64,000 nucleotides of DNA, from NCBI RefSeq assembly GCF_014925385.1, contig NZ_JACSDK010000014.1, positions 62,001 through 126,000 on the forward strand, read 5' to 3'. The notes under the pieces are model-generated. The model made no database searches. It was not told the DNA's origin and worked only from the letters and a program-made list of their open reading frames with translations. The stretch's first letter is position 1, and each line of letters starts with the position of its first letter. This DNA comes from Pelagibius marinus (GTDB lineage: Bacteria; Pseudomonadota; Alphaproteobacteria; Kiloniellales; Kiloniellaceae). The position numbers and the translations under genes are program-made. Shown here piece after piece: positions 1-7,348 of the stretch.

Positions 1-162
1 CGGCGACTGAAGCCTCAGGAGAGTAAGCCGCCCCTTTTTCGGGGCCCGGGTCTGTTGCCGGCCTCTGTAGTGGCACAGTCAGCGGCCGGGAGTCAGAGCC
101 CCTCTCTGCTGCAGTCCGTGGTGGCCGGCCGCTTTGGCCATAGGACTCATACCATTTCGGCA
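1..162. other. Window edge, no gene recognised
   Basis: No convincing coding frame is seen. A short GCCCC/GGGGC inverted repeat around a T-run lies at 30-45 and could be the end of a transcript entering from the left, but this is weak. Confidence 0.3.
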
Positions 163-199
163 AAGAGAAAGAGCACCGGAAACCGGTGCTCTTTCTTTT
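163..199 (-). terminator. Rho-independent terminator after the PEP-CTERM gene
   Basis: A perfect 12-bp stem (AAAGAGCACCGG) closes on a 3-base loop at 180-182. It extends to about 17 bp with one G-U pair and is flanked by T-rich sequence on both strands. It lies 37 bp past the PEP-CTERM stop codon. It could act in both directions. Confidence 0.8.
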
Positions 200-235
200 A
201 TGAAACCAGGAGATCGGTTCTGCGAAGCAGGCCCC

Positions 236-1219
236 TTACGCCTGCGGGGACTGCCGGCGGATGGCAATGCCGATGGCGCCAAGTGCCAGGAAGCCGACAC
301 CGAACATCAGGAGGGATGCCGGTTCCGGAACCTGCAGCACGAAGTCAATGCTGCCGTCATGGTCCGAGTCCACCGTGAACAGCGCGTCTCCCTCCTCACA
401 GGTACCGGCCAGGAAGCAGGCGCTCGGAGTGGTGATCACGTTGTCGGTGTTCTGGTCGATAAAGACCGCGATCTCGACCAGGCTGCCGAGCAGATCGTTG
501 AAATCCAGATCGCCGTCGACAAAGAACCAGAAGTCCGCCAGGGCGAAGGTCACTTCGCCGATCAGCGTTGAGGTGCCGCGCAGGAAGTCGCCGGTGGCGG
601 CATCGAAGACGTTGGTGCCTTCGCCGCCGACGATCAACACGGAGAGGACCAGGGTGCCGTCGTTGAAGGTCGCGTCGACGTCGTCGGTTTCAGCGATGGT
701 CGCCCCATAGTCGAAATTCGTGCGGCCGGCGCCATTCACGCCGAAGTCGACGTAGAAATTGAAGGTCGTATTGCCGACCGCGTCGTAGGTGATATTGCCG
801 ATCAGCTCGCCGGCATCCTCAGGGTTGGGCGAAAGCGCTGTCGAGGTGCCGGTCAGGCCGGTCCACTCCGCCGTCAACTGGTAGCCGCCGAGGCTATTCA
901 GGCCTTCGGTGTCGCCACCGCCGCCGGGAATGAAGCCCGTGACGTTCAGGTGGCCACTGTCCGAGAAGGCGTCGCCGTCGCTCAGCATGCTGTCCCCGTC
1001 GCTGTCGAACTGGGTGGTCGTCGTGTTGGCGAAGACGCCGAGCTGGTCGAAGGATTCCGTTATCTGATCGGGATCGATTATCCCGTCCAGGTCAGTATGG
1101 CCATCAACGCCGCCGCCGGCGCTGAAATCCATATAGACGGCGTCGGCATGAGCAACTCCCGCCAGCCCGAAGACCATGGCGCCCACGAACAGCGGAGCGA
1201 AAAGTGTTTTCTTGTTCAT
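236..1219 (-). CDS. PEP-CTERM sorting domain protein
   Basis: A secreted surface protein of 327 residues. It has an N-terminal signal peptide (about residues 1-25, cleavage after AHA), a Gly/Asp/Thr-rich extracellular region without a recognised enzyme fold, and a C-terminal sorting signal. The signal is VPEPASLL, a hydrophobic helix and a basic end (IAIRRQ), over about the last 30 residues. Known for the family: exosortase XrtA recognises the PEP motif and cleaves there; such proteins are often released to the matrix or glycosylated. XrtA is encoded 16 kb away in this window. The gene has its own sigma-54-type promoter and terminator, so it is probably a single-gene transcript. The biological role of the body is unknown. 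Confidence 0.9.
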   Translation of the reverse strand: MNKKTLFAPLFVGAMVFGLAGVAHADAVYMDFSAGGGVDGHTDLDGIIDPDQITESFDQLGVFANTTTTQFDSDGDSMLSDGDAFSDSGHLNVTGFIPGGGGDTEGLNSLGGYQLTAEWTGLTGTSTALSPNPEDAGELIGNITYDAVGNTTFNFYVDFGVNGAGRTNFDYGATIAETDDVDATFNDGTLVLSVLIVGGEGTNVFDAATGDFLRGTSTLIGEVTFALADFWFFVDGDLDFNDLLGSLVEIAVFIDQNTDNVITTPSACFLAGTCEEGDALFTVDSDHDGSIDFVLQVPEPASLLMFGVGFLALGAIGIAIRRQSPQA

Positions 1220-1322
1220 GCTTCCGATCTCCTTTGGTCTGCTGCAGCGGCAAGAGGCGGCGCTACAGACCTATCCTCACTATCCCTGGCATCGCCCACG
1301 GCGGTGCCTGGTTCCTATAGGA

Positions 1323-1338
1323 AGCAAAGCGCGTGCCA
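1323..1338 (-). promoter_or_regulatory. Sigma-54 (RpoN) promoter for the PEP-CTERM gene
   Basis: The minus strand reads TGGCACGCGCTTTGCT, an exact match to TGGCAC-N5-TTGCW with the required GG-N10-GC spacing. Transcription would start near 1311, about 90 bp before the ATG. In other XrtA organisms, RpoN with the PrsK/PrsR two-component system is known to control PEP-CTERM genes; applying that here is inference. Confidence 0.8.
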
Positions 1339-1387
1339 ATCTGACATTGACCGTCAAGGCATTGATATATTGGGGAGAAATAAGAAG

Positions 1388-1414
1388 GCGCCGAAACCCG
1401 GCGAACGCCGGCGC
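1388..1414. promoter_or_regulatory. Inverted repeat upstream of the sigma-54 promoter (candidate activator site)
   Basis: CCGGCGAACGCCGG at 1398-1411 is a perfect 6-bp-arm palindrome nested inside a second, mutually exclusive GCGCCG/CGGCGC pair. Its centre lies about 93 bp upstream of the predicted sigma-54 start site, where enhancer-binding proteins usually bind. A transcription terminator is the alternative, because the minus strand continues TTCTTATTTC. Confidence 0.35.
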
Positions 1415-1577
1415 AGAAACTGTAAAAATGTCTTACGACGACCCGGGGGGCGTTTGGGGGCTGTGTCTTGCCGGAAAGGGGCGGCGGCTCTTCAAAAAGC
1501 TGGGGGGGATCCTATCCTATTGTTCCATAATCGAAAATGGCTGACTGGTCGGGAAGGGGTGGGGCAGTAAAGTTCTT

Positions 1578-1614
1578 TGACACGTCACCGGCGCCTTGTC
1601 GCCGGGCCGTGTCA
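1578..1614 (-). terminator. Hairpin at the end of the ThiF gene
   Basis: TGACACG (1578-1584) pairs with CGTGTCA (1608-1614), and inside it CCGGCG (1588-1593) pairs with CGCCGG (1600-1605) around a 6-base loop. The hairpin includes the ThiF stop codon. There is no clean U-tract, so termination could be imperfect. It would separate the ThiF operon from the PEP-CTERM gene. Confidence 0.5.
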
Positions 1615-2502
1615 CCTGCCGTGCAGCAGCCGCTTGATCTGCTTCTCGACCGCCCTGAGTTTCAGACGCTGCAACGGGTTGTCGTTGCCGAGGAAAAGGC
1701 GTCGGCAGACGAAGCGGCCCTGATGGACGTCAAACTGATGGTAGTAGGGGGCGGGGCGAATGCGACCGCGGCGTAAGAGGATCTTGACTGCCTCCGCGCC
1801 GACGACGCCGGCACAGAGTTGTACCGCGGCGGCGGAGGAGGGGCCGCGCCGTTCCACGAGGTTCAGCCGACTCGGATCGACAAGGTAGTTTCGGTGCAGC
1901 CCCTTCGGGGCCAGCCCAAGCAGAAACCGCGCGTACTGGCGCTCCTCCGGCAGGCCTTCCATACGGAAGTACTGTTCGAATGTCATGCCGCCGGGCAGGA
2001 AGATGAGATAGCAGGTTCCGAAGCCGATGGGACCGGCAGTGATGGCTGGGATACCGAGTTCGGCGCAGCGACGGAAGACTTTCGCCCTAATACCGGGAAC
2101 GAAGAAATCGAACCCGTCGACGAAGAGTTCGGCGTGGGAGAGGAAAGCGTCGATGTTGGCTTCGGTGATTCCTTCGGGAAAGCTCTCGATCTCCAATTGA
2201 GGGTTGATGTCGCGAGCCATTTCGGCCATGACCTCAACCTTCGGGCGGCCTATCGTCGAGACGGCGGCGCCGGCCTGGCGGTTAAAGTTCGCCAATTCGA
2301 ATATGTCCATGTCGGAGATGTTGAACGCGCCGACTCCCATGCGCGTCAGAGTCAGCAGATGGGCGCCGCCGACGCCGCCCATCCCGGCAATGGCAATCCG
2401 CTTGCGGCGGAGCTCCTGCTGTTCATCCGCGGTGATCCAGCCGATGTTGCGGTCGAATGCCCGGTCATACTCGAAGTCGCTGTCGATCATCCAAACAAAC
2501 AT
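1612..2502 (-). CDS. ThiF/MoeB-family adenylyltransferase (E1-like)
   Basis: A 296-residue protein of the ThiF/MoeB/E1 superfamily. Members adenylate the C-terminus of a small carrier protein or peptide with ATP. The Rossmann nucleotide site (GMGGVGG, about residues 40-46) and the family signature (DMDIFELANFNRQ, about residues 64-76) are clear. The zinc-binding CxxC pairs of MoeB are not seen and no rhodanese domain is fused, so this is a stand-alone minimal E1. Its start is uncertain (ATG at 2502 or 2490; neither has a good ribosome site). It is the last gene of a run with two exosortase-associated acyltransferases. No ubiquitin-like partner is encoded nearby, so the substrate is unknown. 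Confidence 0.85.
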   Translation of the reverse strand: MFVWMIDSDFEYDRAFDRNIGWITADEQQELRRKRIAIAGMGGVGGAHLLTLTRMGVGAFNISDMDIFELANFNRQAGAAVSTIGRPKVEVMAEMARDINPQLEIESFPEGITEANIDAFLSHAELFVDGFDFFVPGIRAKVFRRCAELGIPAITAGPIGFGTCYLIFLPGGMTFEQYFRMEGLPEERQYARFLLGLAPKGLHRNYLVDPSRLNLVERRGPSSAAAVQLCAGVVGAEAVKILLRRGRIRPAPYYHQFDVHQGRFVCRRLFLGNDNPLQRLKLRAVEKQIKRLLHGR

Positions 2503-2544
2503 CCATTGCTGACGGTCGGCGATGACTCAGCGTGGCGAAGATTC

Positions 2545-3357
2545 TCACTCGGAGCGGCCGGACTGCAGACTCACCAGGCGATCCCAGTGTTGTCCGCCGT
2601 CGGTGAGGATGTCCCAAACGTCCGGCCGCTCCGTTTGCACCTGGGTCAGCATGGTGTCGAGCTTGATCAGACAGGGCTGCCGGTGGCCGTGGTAATCGAC
2701 CAGGGGGCCGATGTCCTTGAAATGAATGCCCAATCGAGCCAAGAGACGCAGCAGGGGGCGCTCCATCACCGCGCACCAGTAGTAAATGCCGTGGTCGAGA
2801 CTGATCTGCACAAGGCCCTCGATCAGGCCGAGCGTCATGTTGGGAATGATGCGCCGCTGATGCTCTCTCTGCTCTGGCTCGTTGCTGCGGGGGTACAGCC
2901 AATCGCCCTGGCGTTTGCGGAATTCCTTGGAGATGCAGAAGCGGGAGATCTCTCCCATCTCCTGCACTGGAAAGAGTTCCGGCTGGAAGATGGTAGGATC
3001 CGTGCAGACCTGTTGCAGGGCGAAGCTGTGTTCGGGAGCATTCTGGTCGGGCAGGATCAGGCGCACCGCACCCGCCCAGCTGTGGGTAGGTAGGTGCAGC
3101 AGGAGGCAGTGAACGGCACGCTCGTCGTAGGTATCACGCTCTCGGCCGTCCGGATTGTCTGCAGGATCTTCGAAGGGATTCTCAATGCAATAGACCTGGT
3201 AGCGCAGGCGAAATGCTGCGTCACGCAGTGCATCATCCTCCTCTCCAACCACTACAGTCTCGAAATACTGCCGATAGCTGTCCCGGGCAGGCGGCATTGC
3301 GACGTTCCGTTTCGGCCCAGCGCCTGGAGGCGTAGGCGTGACCTTTTCCGGCGCCAT
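2545..3357 (-). CDS. PEP-CTERM/exosortase system-associated acyltransferase (copy 1)
   Basis: Member of the exosortase-associated acyltransferase family, related to GNAT/acyl-homoserine-lactone-synthase-like folds. The core begins at YRQYFETVVVGEEDD and shows FRLRYQVYCIENPFED, RDTYDERAVHCLL, GAVRLILP and EMGEISRFCISKEFRKR. Family members occur with XrtA; the acyl acceptor is not known. I chose the start at 3357 because GGAG lies 5 bases upstream; the frame stays open to 3477 with upstream Met codons that lack a ribosome site. A TATGAT -10-like sequence sits just upstream of the chosen start. Copy 2 lies immediately upstream and is clearly paralogous, and ThiF follows after 42 bp. Confidence 0.88.
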   Translation of the reverse strand: MAPEKVTPTPPGAGPKRNVAMPPARDSYRQYFETVVVGEEDDALRDAAFRLRYQVYCIENPFEDPADNPDGRERDTYDERAVHCLLLHLPTHSWAGAVRLILPDQNAPEHSFALQQVCTDPTIFQPELFPVQEMGEISRFCISKEFRKRQGDWLYPRSNEPEQREHQRRIIPNMTLGLIEGLVQISLDHGIYYWCAVMERPLLRLLARLGIHFKDIGPLVDYHGHRQPCLIKLDTMLTQVQTERPDVWDILTDGGQHWDRLVSLQSGRSE

Positions 3358-3650
3358 TGGAACTCCGGAGTTTGGGAGTGACCCTGACGTCACAATCATA
3401 CCGTCAAACAAAAAAAGCAACTGCCGTCGCGGCGCTGCCACTCTCAACACAGATTTCAGGCGACGTTTCAACCACAAAAAATGCAGAGGCTGCGGCGCGA
3501 AACTGCTGCTGGGAGGCGGGCCGTGCTACGACCAAAAAAGAATGGATTTGCAAGTCGCGCCCATGCGTTCGCGACGGTTTAGGGTGGCGTCCTCAGCACG
3601 AAAGCGAGTGCCAACCGAGTTGCGGCAAGTGGCGAATCGGCCAGCGGCGT
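3358..3650. other. Spacer between the two acyltransferase genes
   Basis: About 290 bp without a supported gene. It carries TGACGTCA inside a GTGAC/GTCAC inverted repeat near 3380 and a T-rich stretch with a -10-like TATGAT, so copy 1 may have its own promoter. Confidence 0.3.
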
Positions 3651-4511
3651 TCAGGCCACGGACTTTCCGTATGCACTGGAGAGCAGAAAACCGCCGACCG
3701 TAATGATATCCCAAAACTCCGGCTGCTCGACTTCTGCGCGAGCGAGCAGGGCCTGCAGGTCGGCAAAGCAGATCTGCCGCAGTCCCCGGTGCTCGACCAG
3801 CGGACCGGCATTCTGAAAATGCAACCCGAAGCCGCGTAAGCGCCGAAGCAGGCTCGGTTCCGCCGCAAGACACCAGTGCGTGATTCCGTGCTTCATGCTG
3901 AGGCGCACCAGTCCACGAATTAGTCCGAGTGACATGTACGGCAGCAGCTTGCCGCTACTTTGCAGAGCACGCATGGACAGACTGGATCTGTCCCGGACGG
4001 CTTCCTGCGATTGCCAGAGAATGTCCCGCGCCGATCGGGTAATCGCGAAGCGCGACACCTCTGCAGTCGTCGCCTTGGGCAGGCTCCTGAGAACGTCGAT
4101 GCTTTCCTTTGGGGCGTACTCGGCCAGAGGAAGCGCTTTAATCCCCGATGTCCTGTGCGCAGCGGGAACCAGTCGCACGGTACCCAGCGGACGCCTGCCG
4201 GCTCGTTCCCTGAGAAGGCAATGCAGCGCGGTGTCGTCGTAGCCGTCTCGCTCCAGCCCGTTCGGACAAGCTTCGGCGTCTTCAAATCCACGGTCCAAAC
4301 AATAGACGAGGTAACGCAGTCGAAAGGCAGCCTCCGCGTCCTGTGAGGTTGAAACCGGGGACTCGCTGAACACCTCATCGAAGTGACACAAAACCTCAAG
4401 TCGTTTGCTGGAGGGGGCAGGCGTTGCCGCTTCCGGTATGCTGCTTATCGGTTGTTGCAATGTGGTGAGGGCGGGGTGGTCGTGGAGGTGACGAGGCAGC
4501 TGAGATCCCAT
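3651..4511 (-). CDS. PEP-CTERM/exosortase system-associated acyltransferase (copy 2)
   Basis: Paralogue of the neighbouring acyltransferase with the same landmarks: FRLRYLVYCLDRGFED, RDGYDDTALHCLL, GTVRLVPA, TAEVSRFAITRSARD and a C-terminal LRRLRGFGLHFQNAGPLVEHRG motif. It is about 286 residues long from the Met at 4511 (MGSQLPRHL), which has GGAA about 8 bases upstream. The open frame continues to 4772, but that extension is not family-like. Divergence from copy 1 is considerable, so the pair is probably an old duplication, and each may serve a different acyl donor or acceptor. Function is inferred only from family membership. Confidence 0.85.
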   Translation of the reverse strand: MGSQLPRHLHDHPALTTLQQPISSIPEAATPAPSSKRLEVLCHFDEVFSESPVSTSQDAEAAFRLRYLVYCLDRGFEDAEACPNGLERDGYDDTALHCLLRERAGRRPLGTVRLVPAAHRTSGIKALPLAEYAPKESIDVLRSLPKATTAEVSRFAITRSARDILWQSQEAVRDRSSLSMRALQSSGKLLPYMSLGLIRGLVRLSMKHGITHWCLAAEPSLLRRLRGFGLHFQNAGPLVEHRGLRQICFADLQALLARAEVEQPEFWDIITVGGFLLSSAYGKSVA

Positions 4512-5061
4512 TTTTTTCCGTGGCCTAGGAGTCGGTAGCGGAGATGCGCGGGGCGCAACGGAAAGAATCGCTGGCGGATGACAACAAATTATTAACCAGT
4601 CGTTCTTTTCTTGGCGGGAAAGCCAAAAGGCTTTTATTTGCCACAAACAGCGTTTTGTTGCGGACAGGCCCATTTCTTCGCGCGCGCAAATGACCCCGAA
4701 GGGATCGCGACAAAAAGAGGCGTCCCGCAAGGACTTGGCGGGTGCGGTGACGAATTGTGGAAGTTGGCGCACTCCCCCAAAAGCGCCGTAGGCAGTGTTT
4801 TAGGGCCAGCAATTCTGTGGTAACTGCAAATCCAAAAGAGTTAGTGGATGATAATCGGCTTTCTCCCGAACCGTTGTGATCTTTTGCGGTTTACTGGTTT
4901 TTTTTGGGTCGGGCGGTGGTTTTTAGGTAAATGTTCTGAGGCTGGCATGAACCATTCAGTCGAAATAAGGGCGGAGATAGTAATTCGCGCCGCGATTCAA
5001 CTATTTCATGTACCAAAAAGCGTCGCAATCACGACTCGAGAAGGGGGCGACGGTGAGGCAG
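4512..5061. other. Intergenic region upstream of acyltransferase copy 2
   Basis: About 550 bp without a supported gene; it is more AT-rich than its surroundings (for example 4840-4990). An AAAGCC/GGCTTT hairpin with a 4-base loop lies at 4619-4634. It probably holds the promoter for the acyltransferase-ThiF run and the end of the hydrolase transcript. Confidence 0.4.
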
Positions 5062-5286
5062 CTACCGCCTGCGGCCCGTCGGCGGCGACGGAGCGTGCAC
5101 AGTGGGAGGGGGTGGCGGAACACTGGTACTGCGCTTGCCTTTCGCGGAACGGGGGCTCTGCGGGACACGCATCCGGATGAAACCGGCCTGCTCCCTGATC
5201 GACGGTGCCGCATCGTTCTTTATGCTCCAGAATACAACGTAAACGATGCACAGGATGAAAACGCCAAACGCGATCGAGAACAGCAC
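5062..5286 (-). CDS. Small single-span membrane protein in the XrtA module
   Basis: A 74-residue protein starting with GTG, preceded by a clear AAAGGAG ribosome site 6 bases upstream and only 13 bases after the hydrolase 1 stop. One transmembrane helix (about residues 1-21, LFSIAFGVFILCIVYVVFW) is followed by a basic, proline-rich tail (PPPPPTVHAPSPPTGRRR). Strand, spacing and ribosome site indicate it is the last gene of the hydrolase-ACP operon. I do not recognise a family. It could anchor the module to the membrane through its proline-rich tail, but that is speculation. Confidence 0.6.
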   Translation of the reverse strand: MLFSIAFGVFILCIVYVVFWSIKNDAAPSIREQAGFIRMRVPQSPRSAKGKRSTSVPPPPPTVHAPSPPTGRRR

Positions 5287-5299
5287 TTTGCAACTCCTT

Positions 5300-6148
5300 T
5301 CACCAGCCGCGCAGCCAGTCTAAGGTCCAGCAGGCAACCTTGTCACGCCAGGTGCGGCGCGAGAACGTGTGGTCGGCCGGCGCCAGTTTTTCCCACCGGA
5401 CCCGCACTTCGGCCGTCAGTCGGCGCCAAGTCTCCGATTTCTGTACCGTATCCTCGAACTCTCTTGCCGTCAGATCCTGGCCGCTCGTGATGAGCAGCAC
5501 GGGTCCGCCAAATCGGGCAAAGCCCTCGGCCATCCGATCCGCCAGCGGCGCGTGTGAGTCGGGAGGCCGGGTGGTGCGGAATCGACGGGCCAGCAGTTGC
5601 ATCAGGGATGTGGCTGCCGTGTGAGGTTTCACTTGTCCCGTTAGGAGGCGGCGCCAAAAATCGCGCGCCATCAGTCGTCTCAGATAGTAGTGACGCAGAA
5701 AGACAGCCGCTTCGCTCTGCGGCGTGCGCACCCAGGGATTCAGCAGCACCACTCCCGCTACCCTGGGATCGCGGTGGGCATAGAACAGAATTGCCGACGC
5801 GGCATCGCAGAGACCCCAGAGCACCACTTCCTCCAGTTCAGGACAGGCGGCGAGAAAGGCATCGACCGCGGTGCCGATGTCGTCGTCCAGCGCTTCGAAA
5901 CCGGGGTAGGTCCCACCGCTGTCGCCGATGCCCCGATGGTCAAAGCGCATTGCCGCAACACCATGCGCGGCCAGGGTGCGTGCCAGCAGCAGGAACTGGC
6001 GGTGACTGCCGATGCGGTATTGCGGCCCGCCGACCACGATCAGGACGCCGCGCCGGGCCGCCACGGCGGGCAAATGGACAATGCCGACCAGCGTGGCAGT
6101 GCCGCAGGTAAAGGTTAGTGCTCGCTCTTGCGGCTGAGCGCGGGTCAT
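5300..6148 (-). CDS. Alpha/beta hydrolase 1, exosortase A system-associated
   Basis: A serine hydrolase of the XrtA-associated hydrolase 1 family, 282 residues. The family hallmark VVGGPQYRIGSHRQF is present (about residues 36-50), followed by FDHRGIGDSGG and the region LWGLCDAASAI, where the nucleophile elbow G-L-C-D-A places Cys rather than Ser. A late His (ADHTFSRRTW) completes a plausible triad. Known: co-occurs with hydrolase 2, an ACP, an acyl-CoA ligase and a PLP decarboxylase in XrtA genomes; the substrate is unknown. Its start overlaps the stop of hydrolase 2 by 4 bp, implying translational coupling. Confidence 0.9.
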   Translation of the reverse strand: MTRAQPQERALTFTCGTATLVGIVHLPAVAARRGVLIVVGGPQYRIGSHRQFLLLARTLAAHGVAAMRFDHRGIGDSGGTYPGFEALDDDIGTAVDAFLAACPELEEVVLWGLCDAASAILFYAHRDPRVAGVVLLNPWVRTPQSEAAVFLRHYYLRRLMARDFWRRLLTGQVKPHTAATSLMQLLARRFRTTRPPDSHAPLADRMAEGFARFGGPVLLITSGQDLTAREFEDTVQKSETWRRLTAEVRVRWEKLAPADHTFSRRTWRDKVACWTLDWLRGW

Positions 6149-6975
6149 GCTCGAAACAGAGCCTCCGTCGCCTCGAGAAGTTTTGGCGCCACGGTGATCT
6201 CCTGAAGGGACCAGAACGGATCGCCGCTGACTGCATGGGCGCGTAACCGCCGCTTTCGATTCCCGAGCTCCTCCAGCAGTTGCCGCGTGGAAAGGGCGAC
6301 CGCCGGATCGTCGCCTGCTCTGACCTCCAGAACGTCAAGCGGCAGTTCCTCAGGGCGCTGCAGCATGCCGGCAAGCTGGCGCTCCGCTATTGCCCGAGCC
6401 AGAGGCGAGGCCAGTTCGTAGCCGGCAATTTCCAAAGCCTCTCCTTGCCACAGGCGCGCCCGCAGTTCCTTGGTGGTCTCTGCTTCGGAGCTTTTGTCCA
6501 TACCGGCCGCCACGCGTAGGCGGAGAAACTGGGTTAGGAAGCGATCACCCGAGAGGATCGGCTGCCACAGCAGCAGGCAGGCCGGCGGCTGGGCCGCTTC
6601 CGACGTGACCTCGGCAGCCAGCAAGGCGCCGAGCCGCAGGCCCCAGAGGCCGACCCGGGCTCCGCTGCGCTCTTTCAGCCAGGCGATCGCAGTCTTTGCG
6701 TCCTCTCGCCAAATCTCCCAGCGGGCATCGCCGAAATCGCCTGCGCTGTCCCCGGTCCCAAAGGGATCAAGAAGGAGCACATCGATCCCGAGCGCCGCCA
6801 GCCGGCCCGCCTGCAGGCTGGCCATGCGACGCGAGCGGTTCATCTCCTCGGCGAAGGGGGGCAGATACACCAAACCCAGTTTGACTCGGCGTCGGGGTCG
6901 AGCGGGATGGTAGATCGCAAAGAGCGTACCTGCGCAACCTTCAAGGAAGAGCGCCTGCATGTCGGTCGTTTGCAT
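6145..6975 (-). CDS. Alpha/beta hydrolase 2, exosortase A system-associated
   Basis: 276-residue alpha/beta-hydrolase of the XrtA-associated hydrolase 2 family. It shows YLPPFAEEMNRSRRM, LLLDPFGTGDSAGDFGDARWE and a GLWGLRLGALLA elbow. In the elbow the nucleophile position is not an obvious Ser/Cys (G-L-R-L-G), so catalysis may be absent or unusual. It is the second of two adjacent hydrolases, 5 bp after the ACP stop and overlapping hydrolase 1 by 4 bp, so the three are one operon. A role as a thioesterase or acyl-transfer partner for the ACP is plausible but unproven. Confidence 0.88.
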   Translation of the reverse strand: MQTTDMQALFLEGCAGTLFAIYHPARPRRRVKLGLVYLPPFAEEMNRSRRMASLQAGRLAALGIDVLLLDPFGTGDSAGDFGDARWEIWREDAKTAIAWLKERSGARVGLWGLRLGALLAAEVTSEAAQPPACLLLWQPILSGDRFLTQFLRLRVAAGMDKSSEAETTKELRARLWQGEALEIAGYELASPLARAIAERQLAGMLQRPEELPLDVLEVRAGDDPAVALSTRQLLEELGNRKRRLRAHAVSGDPFWSLQEITVAPKLLEATEALFRA

Positions 6976-6980
6976 CGCCG

Positions 6981-7232
6981 TCAGGCAACGAGCTTTCTTT
7001 CGACAAAGCGGGTAAGGCTGTCCAAGGTCGCAAAGACCTCGGCCGAGATGTCATCGTCGTCGACTTGGATGTCGAACTGCTCTTCGAGACCCGTAACCAC
7101 CGCAACCACCGCCATGGAATCGAACTCCGGGATGCTGCCGAAGAGCGGTGTCGAGGGGTCCAGAACCACCATCCGGTCGCCCACCTGCAAGACCTCCTGC
7201 AATACGCGTCGCACGTCATCGATGACGGACAT
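6981..7232 (-). CDS. Acyl carrier protein, exosortase A system-associated
   Basis: An 83-residue acyl/peptidyl carrier protein. The phosphopantetheine attachment Ser lies in PEFDSMAVV (about residue 38), followed by the usual acidic helix (EEQFDIQVDDDDISAEVF). The start at 7232 is set by GGAGG six bases upstream; upstream in-frame codons are not family-like. It begins the operon with hydrolases 2 and 1 and is transcribed away from the GNAT and acyl-CoA ligase genes. It is probably loaded by that ligase and carries an acyl or aminoacyl intermediate as a thioester. Confidence 0.92.
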   Translation of the reverse strand: MSVIDDVRRVLQEVLQVGDRMVVLDPSTPLFGSIPEFDSMAVVAVVTGLEEQFDIQVDDDDISAEVFATLDSLTRFVERKLVA

Positions 7233-7348
7233 CGGTCCTCCCCGAGGTTTCAATCGGCGCCGCGATTGTGTCTCGCCGGCGGTCATCCCAGCCCGGCAGC
7301 AAGAGCCTGGCGATTCCAAGATAGCGCAGTGATGAGAAAATCCACATA

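Noticed and set aside
30-45. GCCCC-T5C-GGGGC hairpin at the left edge
   Set aside because: A 5-bp stem at the window edge without a visible upstream gene cannot be assigned.
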